Shown here piece by piece: positions 53,076-62,387 of a stretch of 64,000 bases of DNA; within the stretch, counting starts at the first letter, position 1, and each line of letters opens with the position of its first letter. A program made the translations under genes and the position numbers. The stretch is taken from the NCBI GenBank assembly GCA_902555465.1, contig CACDSN010000005.1, positions 1 to 64,000 of the forward strand, read 5' to 3'. The notes under the pieces are model-generated. The model did no database searches. It had not been told where the DNA came from and worked only from the letters and a program-made list of their open reading frames with translations. This DNA comes from an uncultured Pelagibacteraceae bacterium (GTDB lineage Bacteria > Pseudomonadota > Alphaproteobacteria > Pelagibacterales > Pelagibacteraceae).

Positions 53076-53687
53076 TTATTGATATATCCCAATATCAATT
53101 ATTTTTATTTTTCCTGATAATTTTGATCCTGGATACATCTTGTGACCAAGTTTTTTTGCATGCAATGCTAATGTTACATCTGCTCTTACTGCATCGCCCA
53201 TAATTTTACCATTATCTCCATAAATTCCAGATGGTATGTCCACGGCAATTACTTTTAATTTTGAATTATTTATTTTATCAATACAGTCTTTAAATAAACC
53301 TTCAATTTTTTTATTTAAACCAATTCCAAACAAAGCATCTACAATCACTGCATCTTGACGGACATTTAATTCTTCAAGAGGTTTTTTTTTTAATTTATTT
53401 TTTTTATATGCTTTTAAACTGTCACCTCTATAAGAGTTTTTTCCTAAACAATATAATTCTACATCTTTACCGTGTTCACTCAAACAACTAGATAATATTA
53501 ACCCATCTCCACCATTATTCCCTGGTCCGCAAACTACTATAAAACGATTTTTCTTGTAAATTTTTATTATTTGCTTTGCACATGCCTCACCAGCTTGCTC
53601 CATTAATTTGAATGAGTCGCCTAGTCTTAAAAATTCTCTTTTTTCTATATCTTTGATTTCAGAGATTGAAAGAGCAATTTTTCTCAT
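53076..53687 (-). CDS. nnrE: NAD(P)H-hydrate epimerase
   Basis: YjeF N-terminal domain protein (203 aa) that interconverts R- and S-NAD(P)H hydrates for repair by the dehydratase. 'GDSFKLMEQAGEACAKQI', 'FIVVCGPGNNGGDGLILSSCL' (about residues 49-69), 'AVIVDALFGIGLNK' and 'VIAVDIPSGIYGDNG' are diagnostic. It is unlinked from nnrD (4.6 kb), whereas many bacteria have one fused protein. Confidence 0.93.
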   Translation of the reverse strand: MRKIALSISEIKDIEKREFLRLGDSFKLMEQAGEACAKQIIKIYKKNRFIVVCGPGNNGGDGLILSSCLSEHGKDVELYCLGKNSYRGDSLKAYKKNKLKKKPLEELNVRQDAVIVDALFGIGLNKKIEGLFKDCIDKINNSKLKVIAVDIPSGIYGDNGKIMGDAVRADVTLALHAKKLGHKMYPGSKLSGKIKIIDIGIYQ

Positions 53688-53837
53688 AATTTAAGCTTAA
53701 TTTGATCTTAAAAAAATATCAATAAGACAACTTATTACATTATTATTTTAGGGGTTGATTTTATAACGAAAAAGACTATTTAGACCCTGAAAAATTATAC
53801 GAATTCATAGTTTATATAATTTTCTCATTTTCCCTTT

Positions 53838-53868
53838 AGAGTAAGCAAACAACTTTAGTTTGCTTACT
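53838..53868. promoter_or_regulatory. Strong hairpin in the nnrE/DUF4396 intergenic region
   Basis: GAGTAAGCAAAC-AACTTTA-GTTTGCTTACTC, a perfect 12-bp stem with a 7-nt loop. No T-run follows on either strand, so it is not a classic terminator. It lies 55 nt before the DUF4396 ATG and could be part of its leader or of a small RNA. The 236-bp gap around it (53688-53923) holds no gene I can support. Confidence 0.5.
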
Positions 53869-53923
53869 CATTTAAACTAAAATGTTTCATTGAAAAATAT
53901 TAAATTGGGACTATTTTATAAAC

Positions 53924-54364
53924 ATGGAAGCAGTATATGATTTTCACTGGAAATGTAGACATACCTGGAGACGTAGCGCAAAAAATACTGCATGGTGTTT
54001 ATTAGGCTGTGCTATAGGGGACTTTGGAACTATTTTATTTTTTCAATTAACAGGAATTCCATGGCCAGTTTTAGCTATTATGATACTAGCAATTATCAAT
54101 GGTTTAATTACAAGTATTATTTTAGAGACAATAATTTTATTAAAGCAAGACTTTAATTTTTCTCAAGCATTGAAAACTGCACTAGGAATGAGTTTTATTT
54201 CTATGGTTAGTATGGAAGTTGCAATGAATTTAACCGATTATCTTTTAACTGGTGGTGCGATTTTAAATTGGTGGGTTGTTCCAATAATGCTTGCAGTTGG
54301 TTTCGTAACCCCTTGGCCTTATAATTACTGGAGATTAAAGAAATTTAATATTGCTTGTCACTAA
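53924..54364 (+). CDS. DUF4396 membrane protein
   Basis: 146 aa with about four helices. The N-terminal 'HWKCRHTWRRSAKNTAWCLLGCAIGDFGTILFFQ' region and the C-terminal 'VGFVTPWPYNYWRLKKFN' match the DUF4396 family, whose function is unknown; histidine, cysteine and methionine residues near helix ends suggest possible metal handling (inference). Single gene. Its 3' end overlaps the convergent TRAP permease by 20 nt. Confidence 0.8.
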   Translation: MEAVYDFHWKCRHTWRRSAKNTAWCLLGCAIGDFGTILFFQLTGIPWPVLAIMILAIINGLITSIILETIILLKQDFNFSQALKTALGMSFISMVSMEVAMNLTDYLLTGGAILNWWVVPIMLAVGFVTPWPYNYWRLKKFNIACH

Positions 54365-56687
54365 ATCTGTAGTTTTTATAATTTAAAAACCCAAATAAAA
54401 TTAAAGCGATAAAGGCAAATATATAAATAAAATCTTTATTGGGTCTATCAAAATTCTCGATTTTAATTTCACTTATTATATCATCCATTTCTAAACCACT
54501 TTTCTTTGCATTTCCTTTCCAGTCCATTGTATCAATAATTATATTATCATTAGATTTAACAAGGTTTATTCCATAGTTTTCCAGATTGAAGTTTTCCTCA
54601 TAAGTATTTTTATTTATTACAAATAATTTATATTTGTCTCCATATTCAGTTTGTCTCGTAATTTTTATGTGAACATCCTTATTAGGCTCAAAGATATGAT
54701 TTTGGGCCTGTTCAAGCTTCAAATAATTAAACTTTGGATAAAATTTATTCAAAACATACTCAGGTGATAAAAATGATAAAGAAATAATCAAGAAAATTAT
54801 TATTTCAAACCATCTTAATTTATTTATAAACCATGCTTGTGTAGCTGCAGAAAATACTAGAATTCCAATTAAAGACGTTACAATTACTAATATAGCATGC
54901 CAAAAATTTTCAACTCCAATTAAGAGTAATTCATGATTGAACAAAAATACGATTGGCAAAACACCAGTTCTTAAACTGTACCATATAGCTTGCATACCTG
55001 TTTTCAACGGATCTCCCCCAGAAATTCCTGCTGCAGCATATGATGCTAGACCAACTGGTGGCGTTACATCAGCCATCAAACCAAAATAAAATACAAATAA
55101 GTGAACAGCAATTATAGGAAATATATAACCTGATGCATTACCAACATCTACTAGCACCATTGACATTAATGATGCAACTACAACATAGTTTGCAGTAGTG
55201 GGCAAACCCATACCAAGTAGTAGACATAATAATATTGTTAATGCGATTAAAATTATTACGTTATCACCAGCAATTGACTCAATAACTAAAATTAAATTTG
55301 TACTTAATCCTGTAGATCCTACGGCACCAACGATTATTCCTGCTGTTGCAATTGCAACACCAACAGCAATCATATTAATTGCACCTTTCTCTAATCCAAT
55401 TACTGTTTCCTTAGCCCAATCTTTTAAATTAGAGATAAATGAAGTTTCTTTTGGTGCTTTTACTAGCTTGTTTATAAAGTTAACTAGAACTAATGCAATT
55501 GTAGCATAAAATATTGAGTAGGAAGCAGTTAGTCTCATATAAACCAATAAATAAATTAAAATAAAAATTGGGATTAGAAAGTGTAATCCAGAAATAAAAG
55601 TTTCTTTTAATTTTGGTAAATCTTTTTCTTCAAGTCCCTTAAGTCCTAATTTTAAAGCCTCTAAATGAGATATATAAAAGAGTGCAATATATGAAATTAT
55701 AGCAGGTAAAAAAGCATGTTTTACAATTTCAAAATAAGTTACTCCGATAAAGCTTGCCATAACAAAAGCTGCCGCTCCCATAACTGGCGGCATTATTTGT
55801 CCATTAACAGAAGATGAAACTTCTATTGCTCCTGCTTTCTCTTTTGAAAAACCAGTTTGTTTCATTATTGGAATTGTAAAAGTTCCAGTTGTTACAGTAT
55901 TAGCTACAGAAGAACCTGATATCATTCCAGTCATACCTGAGCCTAAGATTGCTGCCTTTGCAGGGCCACCCCTAGATTTTCCAACTAAAGCAAACGCTAA
56001 ATCTAAGAAATATCTTCCGCCACCAGCTGTTTCTAGAAACGCCCCAAATAATACAAATAAAAATATGAAATCAACCGAAACACCAATTGGAATACCAAAT
56101 ATAGCCTCCTGATCAAACCACTGAAAACCAACTAATCTTTTTAAAGATAGCCCTCCATGAGATATGATTTCTGGAGCATATTTTCCAAAATAAGAAAATA
56201 ATAAAAAACAAACAGCAATAATAACTAGCGGTTTGCCAATTACTCGTCTCGTAGCTTCTAATAAAAGAAAGATTCCTATTAAACCAATAATTAATTCCAA
56301 AGGTAATTCAAAATTCCCTAATTGAATAGTTAATAGAACTCCACCTCTGTCAACTAATTGGTCATAGAAAAAATATATATAAAGACAACAAGATAGAGCT
56401 ACAATGGAAATAAAAATATCAATTATAGATATATTTTTATTTTTCTTAATTGGAAAAATTAAAAAAGCTAACAGAAGGGCAAATCCTAAATGAATTGCTC
56501 TTGCAGGCAACCCTTTAAACATTCCAAAATCCAACATAAATGGAAATGGTGATGCATACCATAATTGAAATAGTGACCAGATAATTGCTATGTATCCAAC
56601 TACTTTTAAATGAAAACCAGACAACCTTTTTGTAGGAGAAATGTCTTCTTGAATTTTAGTTTTGATATTATCTAATGATTCACTCAT
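54345..56687 (-). CDS. TRAP transporter fused permease (4TM-12TM) with DUF3394-like tail
   Basis: 780-aa fused small plus large membrane subunits of a TAXI-type TRAP transporter, driving uptake with an ion gradient. The N-terminal four helices (about residues 25-165) equal the small subunit, followed by the DctM-like part ('GGGRYFLDLAFALVGKSRGGPAKAAILGSGMTGMISGSS' region about 220-260, 'LGMGLPTTANYVV'). The C-terminal soluble stretch (about 675-750) with 'WKGNAKKSGLEMDDIISEI' looks PDZ/DUF3394-like, then a last helix. Preceded by the TAXI binding protein gene. Confidence 0.92.
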   Translation of the reverse strand: MSESLDNIKTKIQEDISPTKRLSGFHLKVVGYIAIIWSLFQLWYASPFPFMLDFGMFKGLPARAIHLGFALLLAFLIFPIKKNKNISIIDIFISIVALSCCLYIYFFYDQLVDRGGVLLTIQLGNFELPLELIIGLIGIFLLLEATRRVIGKPLVIIAVCFLLFSYFGKYAPEIISHGGLSLKRLVGFQWFDQEAIFGIPIGVSVDFIFLFVLFGAFLETAGGGRYFLDLAFALVGKSRGGPAKAAILGSGMTGMISGSSVANTVTTGTFTIPIMKQTGFSKEKAGAIEVSSSVNGQIMPPVMGAAAFVMASFIGVTYFEIVKHAFLPAIISYIALFYISHLEALKLGLKGLEEKDLPKLKETFISGLHFLIPIFILIYLLVYMRLTASYSIFYATIALVLVNFINKLVKAPKETSFISNLKDWAKETVIGLEKGAINMIAVGVAIATAGIIVGAVGSTGLSTNLILVIESIAGDNVIILIALTILLCLLLGMGLPTTANYVVVASLMSMVLVDVGNASGYIFPIIAVHLFVFYFGLMADVTPPVGLASYAAAGISGGDPLKTGMQAIWYSLRTGVLPIVFLFNHELLLIGVENFWHAILVIVTSLIGILVFSAATQAWFINKLRWFEIIIFLIISLSFLSPEYVLNKFYPKFNYLKLEQAQNHIFEPNKDVHIKITRQTEYGDKYKLFVINKNTYEENFNLENYGINLVKSNDNIIIDTMDWKGNAKKSGLEMDDIISEIKIENFDRPNKDFIYIFAFIALILFGFLNYKNYRFSDKQY

Positions 56688-56712
56688 TTAAGAATTTTAT
56701 ACCATCCTAAAA

Positions 56713-56740
56713 AAAAGGCCCAATAAAAATCGGGCCTTTT
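56713..56740 (-). terminator. Hairpin between TAXI binding protein and TRAP permease genes
   Basis: AAAAGGCCC, a 10-nt loop, GGGCCTTTT: a 9-bp stem which on the minus strand is followed by TTTTTTTTAGG. It lies about 20 nt after the binding-protein stop and 26 nt before the permease ATG. Third example in the window of a hairpin in this position. Confidence 0.75.
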
Positions 56741-56759
56741 AATTTAATATGGATAATAA

Positions 56760-57767
56760 TTACATTAATCCAGCTTCTTTATAGTATTTAAGAGCACCAG
56801 GATGTAATGGAGCTGATAATCCGTCAGCTATCATATTTTCCTTTTTTAAAGGTGCAAATGCTGGATGTTGTTTTCTGAAATCATCAAAGTTTTCAAAAAC
56901 AGCTTTTGTAACTAGGTATACAAGTTCTTCAGAAACATCAGCACTTGTAACTACAGTAGCTTTAACACCAAAAGTAGTAACGTCTTTTTTCTGACCTGTG
57001 TAAGTTCCTTTTGGAATAATTGCTTGAGCATAATAGTCAGCTCCACTAATTAATCCTTGAACTTCTGAACCTGTTAAATTGATTGGTAATGCTTTAGCTC
57101 CACATGTTGCAGCTTGTTCCATTGCTCCGTTTGGAAAACCAACAGAATAACCAAAGGCATCAATTTTACCATCGCAAAGTGCTTTAACTTGCTCTGATGA
57201 AGTTAATTCAGTTACCGATTTAAAGAAACTATTGCTAACACCTTTAGCCTTCATTAACTCCTCCATAGTTCCTCTTTGACCAGAACCAGGGTTACCAATG
57301 TTAACTACTTTTCCTTCTAAGCCAGCAAAATCTTTAACTTTAGCTTTTTTTCTAGCCCAAATTTGAAATGGCTCGTTGTGAACTGAAAACACAGCTCTTA
57401 GATTGCTGTATTGTTTTCCTTCCCATTTGCTTGAACCATTGTATGCATGATACTGCCAGTCAGATTGAGCAACACCAAATTGAAATTCACCTTCTTTAAT
57501 TTGTCCAATATTATAATTAGATCCTCCTGTTGAAGGCGCAGTACATCTGTATGCTTTATCCGAATTAGCTTTGCTTCTTCCATGCTCTGAACTTGTTGCA
57601 TATTTGTGAAGCATTTTACATATCGCGTTTCCAGTCTGGAAATAAACTCCAGTAGGTCCACCTGTACCAATTGTAAAAAACTCTGCTGATTTAGCAATAG
57701 TTGTAAATGACAGAGTTGATACAACTAATAAAAAGATGGCAGATATTCTTGAGATTATTTTTCTCAT
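56760..57767 (-). CDS. TAXI-family TRAP solute-binding protein
   Basis: Secreted binding protein (335 aa) with a signal peptide ('MRKIISRISAIFLLVVSTLSFTTIAKSA', cleavage near residue 28). TAXI signature 'FFTIGTGGPTGVYFQTGNAICKML' at the mature N-terminus, and 'GSNYNIGQIKEGEFQFGVAQSDW' region (about residues 80-102). Related proteins bind glutamate or other dicarboxylates; the ligand here is unknown. Strong AAGGGGGGAAG ribosome-binding site, a mark of high expression. Confidence 0.93.
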   Translation of the reverse strand: MRKIISRISAIFLLVVSTLSFTTIAKSAEFFTIGTGGPTGVYFQTGNAICKMLHKYATSSEHGRSKANSDKAYRCTAPSTGGSNYNIGQIKEGEFQFGVAQSDWQYHAYNGSSKWEGKQYSNLRAVFSVHNEPFQIWARKKAKVKDFAGLEGKVVNIGNPGSGQRGTMEELMKAKGVSNSFFKSVTELTSSEQVKALCDGKIDAFGYSVGFPNGAMEQAATCGAKALPINLTGSEVQGLISGADYYAQAIIPKGTYTGQKKDVTTFGVKATVVTSADVSEELVYLVTKAVFENFDDFRKQHPAFAPLKKENMIADGLSAPLHPGALKYYKEAGLM

Positions 57768-57838
57768 AACTTCCCCCCTTATTATTTATAAAAAAATTTT
57801 ATCATCTTTATTTAGATATTGTCGAGCTAAGAATTAAT

Positions 57839-59056
57839 TTATTTAGACCAATTTTTTAATCTATTTACACCCTCTACAACCTTAGGTGCAAAATTTTTAA
57901 TAGTTTGATTATCTATTTTTTCATTATGGGTTTTTTCAAAAAACACTTGACCATCAAAATCTGTGAAGCTTAATCTTGCTAACATTTTATTTTCTTTAAA
58001 ACCAAAATCTGATCCAGGAAGTAACGCAACTCCTGTTTTTTCTAAAATATCTTTACACATTTCACTTGAGGAATTAAATTTTTTTCCAACGAACTCTGGC
58101 ATTAAATAAAATCCACCTTGTGGTTTGTTTATTAAAACATCATTTGATTTTAAATTTTCATAAACATAATTTCCAACAGATTTAAGAATATTTTTAGATT
58201 TTTGAATATAATCATCATGATTATTTTTATGAGCTGTAATTGCAGCGTACTGGATTGGTGCGCTTACAGATGAAAAAGTCTCACTTGCTAAAACTTTAAG
58301 TTGGTTTGTAATATTTGATAAATTTTCTGGAATAATAAAATATCCAAGTCTCCATCCGCCAGCGCCACACCATTTGCTAAGACCTGTGCTTATTATTGTT
58401 TTATCAGGAGCATATGTTGCAATTGACTTATAGTTATCTTCAAAAGACAATTCAGAATAAATTTCATCTGACAAGAAGTATAAATTGTATTTTTTTGATA
58501 ATGCAGCAAGCTCTTCTAAATTTCCACAAATTTGCCCAGATGGATTATTCGGTGAATTTAAAAAAAGTAAATATTTTTGATCTTTATTTTCTTTTAATAA
58601 TTTTTCTAATTCCTCAGCTGTTGGAAACCAATTATTTTCTCTAGAGCATTCTAACCATTTAATCTTATTTCTACCTATTATTGCTTGTGGAGCGTATGAT
58701 ACCCAGCTTGGTGCTGGTAAAATAATTTCCCCGTCAAAAAGTATGTGAAGTAAGAACATAAGTTCTTTTGAACCAGGACCTACAATTACATTTTCTGGTT
58801 TATATTCTAATTTTTTTTTTGAAGAAATATATTTAGCAATTGCCTCTCTTAATTCTTTTAATCCTTGCATTGGAAGATAGCTATTTTGATGAGCATTATT
58901 TTTTAACTCAGCTACTACGTCCTCAGGAACTTTAAAAGGGGATTGACCAAAACCAAATTTATAAACTTTCTTTCCCTCTTTCTCCATTTTATTTGATACT
59001 TCATTAATAAGTAGAGTAGAGGACGGTTTTAAGTTTTTTATAATATCTTTAATCAT
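57839..59056 (-). CDS. Class I/II pyridoxal-phosphate aminotransferase
   Basis: Fold type I aminotransferase (405 aa). 'KFGFGQSPFKVPEDV' at the N-terminus, PLP phosphate and ring contacts in 'FLNSPNNPSGQI' (about residue 170) and 'YFLSDEIYSELSF' (about 197), PLP lysine in 'STGLSKWCGAGGWRLGYFI' (about 230). Typical of aspartate/alanine/aromatic aminotransferases; specificity unknown. The ATG overlaps the acetoacetyl-CoA synthetase stop by 1 nt, so the two are co-translated. Confidence 0.9.
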   Translation of the reverse strand: MIKDIIKNLKPSSTLLINEVSNKMEKEGKKVYKFGFGQSPFKVPEDVVAELKNNAHQNSYLPMQGLKELREAIAKYISSKKKLEYKPENVIVGPGSKELMFLLHILFDGEIILPAPSWVSYAPQAIIGRNKIKWLECSRENNWFPTAEELEKLLKENKDQKYLLFLNSPNNPSGQICGNLEELAALSKKYNLYFLSDEIYSELSFEDNYKSIATYAPDKTIISTGLSKWCGAGGWRLGYFIIPENLSNITNQLKVLASETFSSVSAPIQYAAITAHKNNHDDYIQKSKNILKSVGNYVYENLKSNDVLINKPQGGFYLMPEFVGKKFNSSSEMCKDILEKTGVALLPGSDFGFKENKMLARLSFTDFDGQVFFEKTHNEKIDNQTIKNFAPKVVEGVNRLKNWSK

Positions 59057-61011
59057 TAGTGTTTTAATTCTTTTATATCTTTAAATTCATCAAGAATTTT
59101 AGGGTTTGCCAAGGCTTCTTTATTTTTAATCTGATTACCTTCTATTATGTTTTTTACAGCTAACTCTACTATTTTATTGTTTTTAGTTCTAGGAATATCG
59201 CTTACTTGAATTATTTTAGATGGAACATGCCTAGGTGAAGCGTTAAACCTAATTTGTTTTTTCATTTTGAGTTTTAATTCTTCATTTAATTCATATCTAT
59301 TGTTTAATATTACAAATAAAATTATTCTAATATCATTATCCCAAGACTGCCCAACAACTATAGACTCTTTAATTTCTTTAAACTTTTCAACCTCAGAATA
59401 AATTTCAGCAGTACCTAATCTTACACCACCAGGGTTTAATGTTGCATCAGATCTTCCATAAATAATATAACCACCTCTTTTGGTTTTAAGAGCATAGTCA
59501 CCGTGGTGCCATGTGTTTTTAAATCTTTTAAAATAAGCTTTTTCGAACTTTTTATTATTATTATCCTTCCAGAATTTTATTGGCACACAAGGGAATGGAG
59601 AACAGCAAACTAATTCACCTTTTTGATTAATTTTAGATTTACCTTTCTCGCTATAGACTTTTACATCTAAACCAAGGCCATTTGCCTGTATTTCTCCAGA
59701 ATAAACAGGTTGATAAATATTTCCTAACACAAAACAGGAAACAATATCGGTTCCACCAGATATAGATGAAAGGTGAACATTTTTTTTGACATTTTTATAA
59801 ATATATTCAAAACCTTCGTTTGATAAAGGTGAACCAGTAGAGCAAATCACTTTAAGATTTTTAAGTTTAAATTTACTTTTTATTTTAAGATTTAATTTTT
59901 TAAGGCTATCAATATATTTTGCACTAACTCCAAGCAAACTTACTTTTTCTTGATTTACTATTTTAAATAATAAATCATTTTTTTTATACATTGGAAAACC
60001 ATCAAAAAGTAAAATCGATGCTTTAGATGCAAGAGAGCTTACTAGCCAATTCCACATCATCCAACCACATGTAGTAAAATAAAAAATATTATCTCCTGGT
60101 TTAATTTCACAATGTAATTGATGTTCCTTTAAATGTTGCAGTAGCACACCACCAGTCCTATGACAAATACACTTGGGCTTTCCTGTAGTTCCACTTGAGT
60201 AAAGGATAGCTAAAGGATGATTAAAATTAAATTTTTTAAATATATGATTTGTTTCTTTTACGTTTTTTATATCTTTAGAATAAAAATACTTAATTCCTTT
60301 AGTCTTCTTAAATTTAGTAAGCTTTTTTCCAGGATAATTTAAAACAACTACTTTTTTAATTGATTTAATTTTTTTTATTATTTCTGGAAGTCTTTCAATT
60401 ACATTAATCTCTTTCCCATTATAAAAATATCTATCGGCAATAACTAATATTTTAGGGTTAATCTGAGCAAATCGTTCAATAACACCTTTAACCCCAAAAT
60501 CTGGAGAGCATGATGACCAAATTGCTCCAATAGCACTTGTTCCAATAAAATATTCAACTGTTTCAATTATATTTGGAAGATAAGCTGCAACTCTGTCACC
60601 GCTTTTAATATTATTTGATTTGAGAAAACTAATTATTTTATTTGAATTTAGGTTTAATTGTTTCCAAGTTCTTTTTTCTTTATATCCATTTTCACTGATA
60701 AAAGTTATTGCTTTAGAATTGTCGTTTTTTGACAATAAATTTTCTGCAAAATTTAATTTGTAATCTGATAGAAAGTAATTTTTATAAAATGTTTTGGATT
60801 TCTTTAAATTTATTGATCCCTTATTACCTTTAACTTTACTATAATCCCAGATCGACTCCCAAAATTTAGCTGAATTTTTTATACTCCAAGTTAAAATATT
60901 TTTATAATTTCCTTTGAACTTTTGGTTGTATTTTTGTGAGATATAACCTTCATAATTTGCAAGATTTGAATTTTTAATTTCTGATTTGCTAGCAGACCAA
61001 AGTTTTCTCAT
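59056..61011 (-). CDS. Acetoacetyl-CoA synthetase
   Basis: ANL-superfamily acyl-CoA synthetase (651 aa, AacS length) that activates acetoacetate with ATP and CoA. N-terminal ACAS_N region ('WSIKNSAKFWESIWDY'), AMP-binding P-loop 'ILYSSGTTGKPKCICH' (about residues 268-283), 'TTCGWMMWNWLVSSL' and hinge 'GRSDATLNPGGVRLGTAEIY' region (about 525-545). These fit AacS better than acetyl-CoA synthetase. C-terminal catalytic lysine in 'IPRTKNNKIVE'. First gene of an operon with the aminotransferase. Confidence 0.92.
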   Translation of the reverse strand: MRKLWSASKSEIKNSNLANYEGYISQKYNQKFKGNYKNILTWSIKNSAKFWESIWDYSKVKGNKGSINLKKSKTFYKNYFLSDYKLNFAENLLSKNDNSKAITFISENGYKEKRTWKQLNLNSNKIISFLKSNNIKSGDRVAAYLPNIIETVEYFIGTSAIGAIWSSCSPDFGVKGVIERFAQINPKILVIADRYFYNGKEINVIERLPEIIKKIKSIKKVVVLNYPGKKLTKFKKTKGIKYFYSKDIKNVKETNHIFKKFNFNHPLAILYSSGTTGKPKCICHRTGGVLLQHLKEHQLHCEIKPGDNIFYFTTCGWMMWNWLVSSLASKASILLFDGFPMYKKNDLLFKIVNQEKVSLLGVSAKYIDSLKKLNLKIKSKFKLKNLKVICSTGSPLSNEGFEYIYKNVKKNVHLSSISGGTDIVSCFVLGNIYQPVYSGEIQANGLGLDVKVYSEKGKSKINQKGELVCCSPFPCVPIKFWKDNNNKKFEKAYFKRFKNTWHHGDYALKTKRGGYIIYGRSDATLNPGGVRLGTAEIYSEVEKFKEIKESIVVGQSWDNDIRIILFVILNNRYELNEELKLKMKKQIRFNASPRHVPSKIIQVSDIPRTKNNKIVELAVKNIIEGNQIKNKEALANPKILDEFKDIKELKH

Positions 61012-61085
61012 AAATTATGATGCTAATTATTTATTTTAATAAAACCTTAACATTATATTAATATACCAGATAGGGAGGAGACAAT

Positions 61086-61307
61086 ATGTTTATAAAAAAA
61101 TATCTTAAATGGATAAGTACATTTTTGGTTTTAACTGGAATATTTTTAACAAACTTGAATATATACCCATTAAATATTTATTTTCATGGATTAGGTGTAG
61201 TAGGGTGGACAATAGCTGGTTTTATGAGCAAAGATAAAGCTATTCTTACAAACTTTGGCTTACAAGTGCCTTTATTTTTAATTGGAATTTATAAAGTTAT
61301 TATTTGA
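61086..61307 (+). CDS. Small two-to-three-helix membrane protein
   Basis: 73 aa, mostly hydrophobic: helix 1 'WISTFLVLTGIFLTNLNI', helix 2 'GLGVVGWTIAGFM', helix 3 'FGLQVPLFLIGIYKVI'. Resembles small conserved alphaproteobacterial membrane proteins of unknown function. Strong GGGAGGAG ribosome-binding site. The stop overlaps the arsC ATG (ATGA), so it heads the arsC-aqp-nudix operon. Confidence 0.7.
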   Translation: MFIKKYLKWISTFLVLTGIFLTNLNIYPLNIYFHGLGVVGWTIAGFMSKDKAILTNFGLQVPLFLIGIYKVII

Positions 61308-61738
61308 TGAAAAACATTCTTTTTGTTTGCACAGGAAACTCCGCAAGAAGTATTATTGCTGAGAGTATAATAAATAATGAGTATAATAATATGTATAAAG
61401 GTTTTAGTGCTGGGAGCAATCCAACAGGACAAGTAAATGAAGATGTGAAGAATTATTTATTATCAAAACATTATGATCTTTCAAATTATAGATCTAAAAA
61501 TTTTAATGAATTTATTAATAGTCAAGTTAAAATGGATTATGTTGTTACAGTTTGTAATAATGCCAATAATGAAGTCTGTCCTATTTGGCCTAATAAAGAT
61601 CAATTAATTCATTGGGACATAGAAGATCCTGTTAAATTACTCAATGAAACAAATGACTTAAATAAAAAAGATGAAATTATTGAAAAAGTTTACAATAATA
61701 TTCACAAAAGAATAAAGGAACTAATAAATGAAAAATAA
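61307..61738 (+). CDS. arsC: ArsC, low-molecular-weight-phosphatase-type arsenate reductase
   Basis: Cytosolic 143-aa protein that reduces arsenate to arsenite. P-loop with nucleophile 'FVCTGNSARSIIAES' (Cys about residue 8, Arg about 14), and the resolving cysteines in 'VVTVCNNANNEVCPIWP' (about 83 and 91), which distinguish arsenate reductase from tyrosine phosphatase. 'IHWDIEDP' follows as in alphaproteobacterial ArsC. Start chosen at ATG 61307; the track's TTG at 61304 is 3 nt earlier. Next gene is an aquaporin, as in rhizobial ars operons. Confidence 0.9.
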   Translation: MKNILFVCTGNSARSIIAESIINNEYNNMYKGFSAGSNPTGQVNEDVKNYLLSKHYDLSNYRSKNFNEFINSQVKMDYVVTVCNNANNEVCPIWPNKDQLIHWDIEDPVKLLNETNDLNKKDEIIEKVYNNIHKRIKELINEK

Positions 61739-62387
61739 AAGTCGTTATTTTCTTGCTGAATTAATAGGAAGTTGTTTTTTAGTAATGATTATTGTTGGCT
61801 CAGGTTTAATGGCTGAAAACCTAACTAATGATGTTGCTGTGATGTTAATAGCTAATACTATAGCAACAGGGGCAGGTTTATTTGTGCTTATTACAGTATT
61901 TACCGATGTATCAGGAGCTCACTTTAACCCATTTGTAAGTATTGCTATGACAATGACAGGTAAATTAAAAAAGAAATTGCTACCATATTATATAATTGCT
62001 CAATTGGTTGGTTGCTTGATTGGTGTTGGATTAGCTAATTTCTTTTTTGAAAACGAAATTTATGAATTATCTACAAAATCAAGAGATGGGATTTACATAT
62101 TCACATCTGAAGCAGTAGCAACATTAGGGCTTATAATAATAATTTTTGGCTCTATTAATTCAGGTAAAATTGCTGTTGCTGCTAGTGTTGGTCTTTATAT
62201 TACTGCTGGTTATTGGTTTACTTCTTCAACTTCTTTTGCAAATCCAGCTGTTGCAATTGCCAGAACATTTACAGAGTCTTTTACAGGTATTAGTTATTTA
62301 AACACTCCTTATTATATTTTGGCTGAGCTTATTGGAATGTTAATTGCTGTATTTATTGTTAAAAAGTTATTTTTAGAAAAAAATTGA
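61728..62387 (+). CDS. MIP-family channel (aquaglyceroporin, AqpS-like)
   Basis: Inner-membrane channel (219 aa, six helices). The first NPA box is changed to NPF ('GAHFNPFVSIAM', about residues 64-75), while the second is intact with the filter arginine ('FANPAVAIARTF', about 171-182). Located directly after arsC (11-nt overlap). In Sinorhizobium an aquaglyceroporin (AqpS) replaces an arsenite pump and lets arsenite leave; the same role is likely here (inference). Confidence 0.88.
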   Translation: MKNKSRYFLAELIGSCFLVMIIVGSGLMAENLTNDVAVMLIANTIATGAGLFVLITVFTDVSGAHFNPFVSIAMTMTGKLKKKLLPYYIIAQLVGCLIGVGLANFFFENEIYELSTKSRDGIYIFTSEAVATLGLIIIIFGSINSGKIAVAASVGLYITAGYWFTSSTSFANPAVAIARTFTESFTGISYLNTPYYILAELIGMLIAVFIVKKLFLEKN

